Shown here in pieces: positions 6,594 to 13,019 of a DNA stretch of 13,019 bases. Origin of the DNA: Salinivirga sp964413185. GTDB lineage: Bacteria > Bacteroidota > Bacteroidia > Bacteroidales > Salinivirgaceae. Each line of letters begins with the position of its first letter. The stretch's first letter is position 1. Below the pieces are notes generated by a model that was given only the letters and a program-made list of their open reading frames with translations, made no database searches and was not told the origin of the DNA. The translations under genes and the position numbers were made by a program. The stretch covers positions 1-13,019 of the forward strand of contig CAYPSX010000110.1 of assembly GCA_964413185.1 (NCBI GenBank), given 5' to 3'.

Positions 6594-8612
6594 TTAAATG
6601 AGACCTTTTTTGAGGTTAAAACTATAGGCAGGCTGGATTTGTTCTGAAAATTTTGTGCGTTTCAATACTGTTTTCCAGCGATTTGACGAAGGTTTTTCAA
6701 AACTGAAATCAATGAGGAATTTGGTAAAACCTTGTTTGAAAAGGGTATCTGTATAATGCGTAAAAGAGACGGGGTCTTGCGGATAGATATAGTTCAGGTT
6801 GTTTTGTTTTGTATATTCAAGAGACAGGTTGTAGTCATCGTGCAGTATTTTTTTTGTGTCTAATTTGACCGGCATTCTGGAAAAGAACAGTTTAGGTTTG
6901 AAGTATACGGGTACAATTCCGTTTTTGTGGTTGTAATCTTTTAGGTTTTCTTTATCATTTTCTAGCGGATACGTGAAATTTGCAATTTTTTTATCGTGCA
7001 ATAAAGATATAGCGGCATCATTAAATGTGTAGATATTTTCATTTGCAATGATGTAGTCTTTGGGATGAAAAAATGCTTGTTGCGACAGGTGGCTGATCAT
7101 GAATTTTTTAATACCTTTCCCTTTTTGCTTATTGATGGCCGATTGCCAATTGCCAATTTGTTTTTCGGGAATAAAAGCAGGTAGTTCAATTATTATTTTG
7201 TCGATGTTTTTCCTTATAAACGGTACATTTGTTTTTAACTGGTCAATTTTGTCCAATGGGAGCTGGATGATCAATCCCGAGATGTCATTGAAGTTAACTT
7301 TCTTAATCCAGTCGATATTATTGATGCGCACATAAAAAGACTTTTGTTTTTGTCCTTTTTTATTTTGTTTTACTGATGATATACTTTCCAGAACCTGCTT
7401 CTTAAGTTGAGACGGAGTAGGGTTAATTTTTAATTCGATATCGGGCTCTTCCGGTGTAGTTAGTTTTACATCTTTTCGCGATGCCAGATACACCTTATCT
7501 TTATTGGCAAAAGGGGCTTCAGGTATTTGTTTAATGGTATAGGTGTTATCAGAAACATCAAATTCGGATATTTTAAAAGCTGTTTGTGTGCCGTTTTTAT
7601 GCACAACCCTAATCCTGTCGCCTTTGTGTATATCCAGAGTTGTTTGCAGGCGAAGGAAGTCGTGACCAACATGTTTGACATAACCCAGATCAAAACCTGT
7701 AGCAGTACGGTCTGTAATGGCATTTGTAATTTTTTCGCCCAGGAAATAACTTGTTTTGTCGCGTCCCATATCCATTTTGAGCATTTCTTTAGCATTTGAG
7801 ACATTATTTGGGTCTTGCAGAACACTTTTGTAGGCCTTGGCTACTGTATAAACGTAATTGGCTGATTTGAGCCTGCCTTCAATTTTTAGTGAGTTGATAC
7901 CCAGTTTTTTGATTTGAGGGATCAATTCAATAGTCTCCAAATCTTTCAGGCTAAATGGAAATGTCGATTGTTTGTTTTGATGGAAAACCCTGCGGCAAGG
8001 TTGTTTACATAACCCCCGATTGGCTCCCTGTCCGCCAATAAAACTACTATACAAACACATACCGGAAAAAGAATAGCACAGTGCTCCATGGATGAAAAGT
8101 TCAGTTTCTGTCCGGCTTTTCTGAACAATTGCCTTTAATTCTTCCATGGTTAATTCGCGCGCCAAAATTACACGTTCAAAGTGATTATCTGCAGCGTAAT
8201 TGACCCCCTGACTGTTATGTATGCCCATTTGCGTACTACCATGCACAGGAATGTCTGGAAAGAATTTTTTTATGAGAAAATACACGCCCCAATCCTGTAT
8301 AATTACTGCATCCGGCTTTATTTGATTTAGTGTGTGAAGTGTGTCGACAAGTTCTTCAATTTCCGTGTTTTTAATCACTGTATTGAGGGTGATATATATT
8401 TTCGCTTTATGTTTTTTTGCTATAGCCAGGGCAATTGCCAACTGTTTCCAGGTGAAATTTTGTGCCCTGCCGCGCGCGTTAAAGTTTTTAATTCCCAGGT
8501 AAACAGCATCAGCACCCCCCGCAATAGCCGCTTTAAAGGTTTCCATATTACCTGCAGGTAGCAATAATTCAGGAGTTACTGCTTTTTTTGAATGATGAGT
8601 CTGTTTATCCAT
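6594..8612 (-). CDS. U32 family peptidase-like protein, probable Fe-S RNA hydroxylation factor (RlhA-like)
   Basis: Member of the U32 'collagenase' family. Characterised bacterial members (RlhA, TrhP) are not proteases in practice but are needed for hydroxylation of a cytidine in 23S rRNA or a uridine in tRNA anticodons. The 672 aa fit the long RlhA type rather than the shorter TrhP type of about 450 aa. The N-terminal barrel opens with PELLLPAGNMETFKAAIAGG (14-33) and ADAVYLG, then a FNARGRAQNF segment (44-53) and HGSTQMGIHN (124-133). The four family cysteines are Cys179, Cys186, Cys202 and Cys206 (C-x6-C-x15-C-x3-C), the expected Fe-S ligands. The second half (about 390-672) is divergent and matches the place of the DUF3656 region and C-terminal U32 part in RlhA. 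The ATG at 8612 lies 37 bp after the DUF6485 stop, suggesting one transcript. The exact RNA target is inference. Confidence 0.85.
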   Translation of the reverse strand: MDKQTHHSKKAVTPELLLPAGNMETFKAAIAGGADAVYLGIKNFNARGRAQNFTWKQLAIALAIAKKHKAKIYITLNTVIKNTEIEELVDTLHTLNQIKPDAVIIQDWGVYFLIKKFFPDIPVHGSTQMGIHNSQGVNYAADNHFERVILARELTMEELKAIVQKSRTETELFIHGALCYSFSGMCLYSSFIGGQGANRGLCKQPCRRVFHQNKQSTFPFSLKDLETIELIPQIKKLGINSLKIEGRLKSANYVYTVAKAYKSVLQDPNNVSNAKEMLKMDMGRDKTSYFLGEKITNAITDRTATGFDLGYVKHVGHDFLRLQTTLDIHKGDRIRVVHKNGTQTAFKISEFDVSDNTYTIKQIPEAPFANKDKVYLASRKDVKLTTPEEPDIELKINPTPSQLKKQVLESISSVKQNKKGQKQKSFYVRINNIDWIKKVNFNDISGLIIQLPLDKIDQLKTNVPFIRKNIDKIIIELPAFIPEKQIGNWQSAINKQKGKGIKKFMISHLSQQAFFHPKDYIIANENIYTFNDAAISLLHDKKIANFTYPLENDKENLKDYNHKNGIVPVYFKPKLFFSRMPVKLDTKKILHDDYNLSLEYTKQNNLNYIYPQDPVSFTHYTDTLFKQGFTKFLIDFSFEKPSSNRWKTVLKRTKFSEQIQPAYSFNLKKGLI

Positions 8613-8649
8613 TATTTAAATTGTAATGATGAATGAAATGAGAGAGTTA

Positions 8650-8841
8650 TTATTCTCCGGTTACTTGTAAGTAATATTCAATTGTTCTGTTGTATGTTTT
8701 TTCTGCATCATCAGGGAAATAGCACGCCGGCAATTCACTTTTTTTTCTGTGGTGAGCAACGCATTCGCAACACAAGCCTTTTCGTGGACAAGGGTAGGAG
8801 CAGTTACATATACCCAGATTTGAATCTTTTTTACATTCCAT
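8650..8841 (-). CDS. Small cysteine-rich DUF6485 family protein
   Basis: A 63-aa protein that I recognise as DUF6485, a small bacterial family of unknown function. It carries eight cysteines (3, 12, 14, 18, 24, 25, 27 and 40) plus His30-His31, in the order MECKKD, GICNCSYPCPRKGLCCEC, then a PACYFP motif and DAEKTYNR. The spacing suggests a zinc or Fe-S binding knuckle, as also in unrelated small metal-binding proteins. There is no signal peptide, so it is cytoplasmic. I place the start at ATG 8841: the residues between an upstream ATG at 8883 and this one look like translated leader, and family members begin at Met-Glu-Cys. It is the first gene of the series running into the U32 gene 37 bp away and is divergent from the beta-barrel gene, 76 bp apart. 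Confidence 0.75.
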   Translation of the reverse strand: MECKKDSNLGICNCSYPCPRKGLCCECVAHHRKKSELPACYFPDDAEKTYNRTIEYYLQVTGE

Positions 8842-8889
8842 AATTTGTAAATTTTTACGGGTTTCAAGATACAAAAATGGCAATTATAT

Positions 8890-8897
8890 TACTTTTG
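8890..8897 (+). promoter_or_regulatory. Candidate -7 box for the beta-barrel gene
   Basis: TACTTTTG is an exact TAnnTTTG match, 20 nt before the ATG at 8918. It implies a very short leader and supports 8918 rather than the in-frame TTG at 8909. It sits in the 76-bp gap shared with the divergent DUF6485 gene. Confidence 0.45.
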
Positions 8898-8917
8898 CAG
8901 AAAAATATTTGATAAAT

Positions 8918-9448
8918 ATGCGGAACTTCATTGTAACCATAATGTTTTTTCTTGCCTTTTCAAACCTTATGGCGCAGTCAGATTTGCCAAAAGGTAACCG
9001 GTTACCCGGATATCAGGACTGGTATACAAGTTTTGGAGCCGGGGTATCATCTTGGGGCGTGCCATTTTACGGGCGGGTCGAAACAATGATATTTAAAGAA
9101 ATATCTGTTGGAGGAGAGTTTTCTTTTCGTCGGCAGAGCAATTCTTTTCAGGGTATAACATTTTATAATACTTCTTATGTTATCGCCGGCCGGGGAAGTT
9201 ATCATTTTAATAAATTACTCAAGCTCAGGGCTCCATATCATGTTTATGGAGGTGTAGCATTAGGATTTACCGTACTTTCAGTCGAAGATGTCAATGACAT
9301 AACTTATACCGGCCCACGGAATTCAGGCCCATATTTCAGCTTACATGCAGGCGGAAGCTATTATTTTAACAGAAACTGGGCATTAAATTCAGAGCTGATT
9401 GCAGGTACTATCTCAGGGGTCAGGTTGGGTATGACCTATCTTTTTTAA
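8918..9448 (+). CDS. Small outer-membrane beta-barrel protein, function unknown
   Basis: A 176-aa protein with a clear signal peptide (MRNFIVTIMFFLAFSNLMAQ, cleavage before the Gln at about residue 20) and a mature part of alternating polar and aromatic residues ending in Tyr-Leu-Phe. The C-terminal Phe is the usual mark of a barrel inserted by the BAM complex. Strand-like pieces include WYTSFGAGVSSWGV, ISVGGEFSFRR, YVIAGRGSYHFN, YHVYGGVALGFTVLS and SLHAGGSYYFN, which suggests about eight strands, the size of an OmpW/OmpX-like barrel. It does not match a family that I can name, so no ligand or enzyme role is assigned. The start is ATG 8918; the TTG three codons upstream would only extend the charged N-terminus. 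Its stop codon is directly next to the stop of the convergent permease gene, with no spacer. Confidence 0.75.
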   Translation: MRNFIVTIMFFLAFSNLMAQSDLPKGNRLPGYQDWYTSFGAGVSSWGVPFYGRVETMIFKEISVGGEFSFRRQSNSFQGITFYNTSYVIAGRGSYHFNKLLKLRAPYHVYGGVALGFTVLSVEDVNDITYTGPRNSGPYFSLHAGGSYYFNRNWALNSELIAGTISGVRLGMTYLF

Positions 9449-12400
9449 TCATTCATTCTTCAACGCCTCTGCGATGTTTGTGCGGGTTGCTTTGAGGGCA
9501 GGGAAGAAAATCCACAAAATGCCCGATAACAATATGGCGAGCAAAATTATGGAAATGAACGCATAAGGTACAGAAAATGCCGGTGTGAGCAGGCTGGGAA
9601 GCATGCCAACGATAGCTGAAATTAATCCTGTACCCAGTCCGGCAGCAAGTAATGCAAAATTTTCGTAAAAAATGATGTTGAAAACTGCGCGACGATTAAA
9701 TCCCAGTGCGCGCATGGCTGCAATTTCCTGTTTCCTGTCCAACAGGTTTCTCAGCAGCACAATGCCCAGTCCAATGGTGCCAATGATAACGCCCAGTCCG
9801 CCAAGCAGCAGAAAAATGCTGAGGTACGTATTGGTAACTGAGTAAAACTCGCGCAATCGCTCTTTCGCAGGTGTCAGTTCTATTCCATGATCTTCAAGCG
9901 CAAATCGTAGTGTTTCAGCTATTTCGCTTTTCTCTTTTTCTTGTGCATCAATCAGCATGTATTTGGTTTGCGACGATGATGGAAAGTGCTCTGTAAATAG
10001 TTTGCTGTCAATGAGTACATTGCCCTGGAAAACGGAGCTGCTCAGCCCGCCGACAATCTTGAGGTGCAGTTTCCTGCCTTTTTCATCGAGGTAGGTTAGG
10101 GTATCGCCAACAGATTTCATCAATCCCCAGGTAAGCACAGTTTGGTCGGCAATGGCCGGAATAACCGTGTCGTTAAAACGCTTTTTCAATATTCGCCACG
10201 GATGCGATTTGTCCATCACTTTGTGCATTTGCTGGAACGAAAATGCACCGGTTGTGTCAAATGCTGCAGCATCAACACCTAGTATTTGCGGTTTACGTAC
10301 TTGGTTGAGGTTCAGGCAACTGGCATCGTCTCCCGTTTTGCTGTACAGTTGCACAAAATCGACATTTTTTAGGGCGGGGTCGTTCCCCAGGGCGTATTTT
10401 TCGCGGCCTTCGGCTGTATTGAGGTCGTACGGAACGGGAACCGTTGCTTCGGCCCAATATAAATACCCGCCGGCTCCTGAATTTCGGTTGTTTTCGGCGC
10501 CGTGAAACGTTTTCCGGTTAGCGCCGGTTATCAGTATGCTGAAGGTGCCCAGCGCCAGAAGAACTACGGTTGTGAGGCTCCGTGCTTTATTCCGGGCTGC
10601 ATTTTTTATGGCCAGTTTGAAAGAATTGGGTATGCTTTGTTTTTTGTTTTTAATTTGATGAATGAGGTAAATGTTGATCAGTGCCGATAACGACATCAAC
10701 ATAAAACCACCTGCTCCCAGGAATAATCCTGCGTTTTGTCCGGCATTCTGTATGGCGCCATACGTACTCATAACCAAAGCAATGGCGAGGGAAATAAGAA
10801 AAATTAAATAACTTTTCACAGGCTTTTTGCTTGTTGCCAGAGTTTTAAAGTGCGGTAGTCCTTTTATTTGCAATACGGCGGGCTCTTTGATTTTTCGTTT
10901 TGTAACAAAATAAATGGCTAGCATCGATACAATAATTCCACTCAACGCTCCAATGATAAGCGTGGCGGGTTGCAAATGTACCGAAATCATTTCTGTGCGA
11001 ACAATATCATGCCAAACGCGATTGATACCGGCCATTAGGGCTGAATTGTACAGTACGCCGAGCAGCGCGCCTATGATGCCGCCAATTGTTGTAATCACCA
11101 ACGATTCGCGCAACCGGATGTGTAAAATTTGTTTTTTGGTGAATCCCATACCCGACAAAATTCCATTTTCTGCTTTGCGCGATTCTGTGTTGAGCGCATG
11201 CAGCAGCACTGTAAGCAGCAAGCCCGCTGCAATAACGAAAAACGATAAGCTTAGGAATAATCCACCGAAATCAACGCCGCTTGAGGCAGCGCGTAACCCT
11301 TCTTCGTACACCGGATGAAAAACAAATCCAAGGTCGGCAGGAGCGAGGCGCGACATTATGTTTTCGGTTAGTTGAGTCGATGATATTTCCAGGGCAGGAA
11401 AGCGAAATGCAGTGGCCGATCCGTAGGCATTTTTCCAGAGTTTTTTTCCCATGTTGATGGAAATAAGAGCTTTGGGTGTTCCCCGGTATTCATTCCAATA
11501 GGTTTCATCTTTGTCCCTGATTCGGTCGAGGTCAACAGGGACGCCTGTTTCCCACTGGCTACAGCTTCCTGCATCGGCCAGGCCCGGGAATTCGGGCATG
11601 AGTCGGTTGTTTACTTGTTCGGTCTGATTGGGAATGATGCCCGAAACGCTGAACATTGCCGAATCGGTTTTGAGGCTGCGTAAAGCCCCGATAACGTAAT
11701 ATTTTAGTTTGATGCTGTCTCCGATTTCTGCCTGTAAATCGTTGGCCAACCATTGGTTGATAATTATTTCGTGATCTTCGATTTTTTGCTGCGAAATTTC
11801 CGGAGTTGTGGCTGTTACAAATGAATAGGGGGTGTTGTTCCCGTCTTTTTGCAGGGTGTTGACAAGATAAGTGAGTATTTTGTGGTTTGGTACTTCAAGT
11901 TGATCAATACCCCGGCCAATATGTTCGTCAATAAATATGCGATTCGATGTTATCTCCAACCATCCGTTGGTTAGGGAATCGATTTGCAGGGCAGCATCTT
12001 GCAGTTGCCAGTTTTTCTGGATGGAGGTTTCCAGTTCCGTGGAGCTGAGTTCTTTTTCAGGGTTGTGAGGGGCAAGCATTACATTGGCCAATCCTTTTAC
12101 TTGTAGCTTTTTCGCCAGAAATTTTCTGTCTACGAACACGGCTGCAAGGGCGTTTTGGTTGCTTTGGAGGCTGAAACGCCCCATTTCATCATTGGGCGCA
12201 ATGCCGGCTACGGTCAGGCGGATAGCAAATGTACTGTTTTCATCGTTAACAAAAGGGGCGTTGGCCGGAATTTGATTTGCCTGTTCCATGCGAAGCAGAA
12301 GGGCATCGCCGTTTTTGAGGCTGAGCTTTTGCGCAACATAAGCGTTTATTATCACCTCATTTTCATCAATTTGTGTGTATGCCGAAGGGTAAATTTGTTT

Positions 12401-12745
12401 AAAACCTTTGTCGATTCCCCAAATATTTACCTGGTTAATGCGTGCCTGGTTTTGCTGGTTTATAGCAATTCCGCGAGTCTGAAGTGCAGCTACAACCGGC
12501 GTGTTTGCATCTTGTTCCATTTCGGCAACCAGTTCTGTACGAAAAAAACGGTCGCCTGAAGTGAGTGCGTAGCGTGTTTCGCCAAGTCGCAGATCAACCA
12601 GTGTTTTCAGGCTGTGTTCAACCGAATCGCCAATAATGAGCGCACCTGTCAGAACTGCCGTGCTGATAACAGTGCCAATAAGCACAACGAGGTGCTTTTT
12701 GCGATAGTACACAATGCTTTTGAAGATGTATTTGCCAATGTTCAT
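9449..12745 (-). CDS. ABC transporter permease with two FtsX domains (YbbP/LolC-like)
   Basis: Membrane part of a type VII (MacB-like) ABC system. Such systems do not move substrates through the membrane but use ATP to drive shape changes in the periplasm, for example lipoprotein extraction or export of outer-membrane-bound molecules. The 1098 aa hold about ten helices: one N-terminal (about 17-40); a large periplasmic region (41-490); three of the first FtsX domain (about 492-515, 547-572, 593-616); two middle ones (641-661, 670-696) and one at 720-742; a second periplasmic region (743-970); and three of the second FtsX domain (973-997, 1027-1053, 1060-1085). The ALKATRTNIAEALKNE tail is typical of FtsX permeases. 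This ten-helix layout fits YbbP more than four-helix MacB or LolC. Its ATG overlaps the ATPase stop by 4 bp (ATGA), so the two are translationally coupled. The substrate is unknown. Confidence 0.9.
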   Translation of the reverse strand: MNIGKYIFKSIVYYRKKHLVVLIGTVISTAVLTGALIIGDSVEHSLKTLVDLRLGETRYALTSGDRFFRTELVAEMEQDANTPVVAALQTRGIAINQQNQARINQVNIWGIDKGFKQIYPSAYTQIDENEVIINAYVAQKLSLKNGDALLLRMEQANQIPANAPFVNDENSTFAIRLTVAGIAPNDEMGRFSLQSNQNALAAVFVDRKFLAKKLQVKGLANVMLAPHNPEKELSSTELETSIQKNWQLQDAALQIDSLTNGWLEITSNRIFIDEHIGRGIDQLEVPNHKILTYLVNTLQKDGNNTPYSFVTATTPEISQQKIEDHEIIINQWLANDLQAEIGDSIKLKYYVIGALRSLKTDSAMFSVSGIIPNQTEQVNNRLMPEFPGLADAGSCSQWETGVPVDLDRIRDKDETYWNEYRGTPKALISINMGKKLWKNAYGSATAFRFPALEISSTQLTENIMSRLAPADLGFVFHPVYEEGLRAASSGVDFGGLFLSLSFFVIAAGLLLTVLLHALNTESRKAENGILSGMGFTKKQILHIRLRESLVITTIGGIIGALLGVLYNSALMAGINRVWHDIVRTEMISVHLQPATLIIGALSGIIVSMLAIYFVTKRKIKEPAVLQIKGLPHFKTLATSKKPVKSYLIFLISLAIALVMSTYGAIQNAGQNAGLFLGAGGFMLMSLSALINIYLIHQIKNKKQSIPNSFKLAIKNAARNKARSLTTVVLLALGTFSILITGANRKTFHGAENNRNSGAGGYLYWAEATVPVPYDLNTAEGREKYALGNDPALKNVDFVQLYSKTGDDASCLNLNQVRKPQILGVDAAAFDTTGAFSFQQMHKVMDKSHPWRILKKRFNDTVIPAIADQTVLTWGLMKSVGDTLTYLDEKGRKLHLKIVGGLSSSVFQGNVLIDSKLFTEHFPSSSQTKYMLIDAQEKEKSEIAETLRFALEDHGIELTPAKERLREFYSVTNTYLSIFLLLGGLGVIIGTIGLGIVLLRNLLDRKQEIAAMRALGFNRRAVFNIIFYENFALLAAGLGTGLISAIVGMLPSLLTPAFSVPYAFISIILLAILLSGILWIFFPALKATRTNIAEALKNE

Positions 12746-13019
12746 TGTATTTTATCCAGTATTCCTTTTGTGAGACGATATTTCGTTTGCATTTTATTGG
12801 CCAGCGACATGGCGTGTGTTACCAGCACGGTAGCTACGTTGTGCTTTTTGTTCATTTCCACGAGCAAATTTCCCAGGTTTTCGGCGGCTTCTTCATCGAG
12901 CGAGCCTGTGGGTTCATCGGCCAGCAGGTAATCGGGTTGGTTGATGAGTGCCCTGATAACGGCTGCGCGTTGACATTCACCACCGGAAAGTTGCCCGGGA
13001 TGCTTCATGGCATGATCGG
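12742..13019 (-). CDS. ABC transporter ATPase, C-terminal part (cut by window edge)
   Basis: The last 91 residues of an ABC ATPase of the MacB/LolD/YbbA type; the frame is open to base 13019, so the N-terminus with the Walker A motif is outside the window. Visible parts in order are the signature LSGGECQRAAVIRAL, the Walker B and D-loop LLADEPTGSLDEE, and the switch histidine in VLVTHAMSLA. These are intact, so the ATPase is probably active. It energises the permease encoded immediately downstream; its TGA overlaps the permease ATG. The internal ATG at 13008 is not the true start, because the Gly-Gln-Leu-Ser-Gly-Gly motif normally lies deep in the protein. Confidence 0.95.
   Translation of the reverse strand, partial: DHAMKHPGQLSGGECQRAAVIRALINQPDYLLADEPTGSLDEEAAENLGNLLVEMNKKHNVATVLVTHAMSLANKMQTKYRLTKGILDKIQ

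Noticed and set aside
7466..7825. 119-codon frame within the U32 gene on the same strand
   Set aside because: It is an alternative frame of an intact 672-aa protein, without a start signal or homology; not a frameshifted gene.
10914..11318. 134-codon plus-strand frame opposite the permease (also 12155-12559 and 10152-10505)
   Set aside because: These lie wholly within a well-supported permease gene on the other strand and look like shadows of its codon pattern.

Overview
The window reads as chromosomal DNA of a Bacteroidota bacterium, most likely of the Bacteroidales/Marinilabiliales side of the phylum (inference). The signs are a PorP/SprF-family protein with a GldJ-type lipoprotein (type IX secretion/gliding machinery, known only in this phylum), a DUF4836 lipoprotein, A/T-rich leaders without strong Shine-Dalgarno sequences, and several matches to the Bacteroidota promoter element TAnnTTTG. 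No phage, insertion sequence, CRISPR array, tRNA or rRNA was seen.

Layout. Positions 1-63 (minus) hold only the signal peptide of a secreted protein that runs off the left edge. After a 335-bp divergent intergenic region come, on the plus strand, a PorP/SprF-like outer-membrane protein (399-1361), a GldJ-like lipoprotein (1425-2903), a perfect intrinsic terminator (2935-2966) and murF (3094-4422). Positions 4423-4814 carry no convincing protein gene. They hold a cluster of inverted repeats served by a strong minus-strand TAnnTTTG promoter, and then a terminator for the next gene. On the minus strand, read right to left, DUF6485 (8841-8650), a long U32 peptidase-family protein (8612-6594) and a DUF4836 lipoprotein (6428-4815) probably form a transcription unit, with a possible extra promoter before the last gene. 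A small beta-barrel protein (8918-9448, plus) abuts tail-to-tail with a ten-helix FtsX-type ABC permease (12745-9449, minus). The permease overlaps by 4 bp the gene of its ATPase, which is cut by the right edge.

How the genes fit together. The left third is a cell-envelope block: type IX secretion/gliding components beside a peptidoglycan precursor ligase. The middle block pairs a probable Fe-S RNA hydroxylation factor (U32) with a small eight-cysteine protein and a surface or periplasmic lipoprotein of unknown role. The right block is a two-gene ABC system of the MacB/LolCDE/YbbAP type, which usually couples cytoplasmic ATP hydrolysis to work in the periplasm. By hand count on sample rows it is richer in G+C than the rest of the window.

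The least explained item is the structured intergenic locus at about 4421-4680, which looks like a small-RNA gene or a palindromic repeat element. All family assignments were made by eye from the sequence, without a database search.
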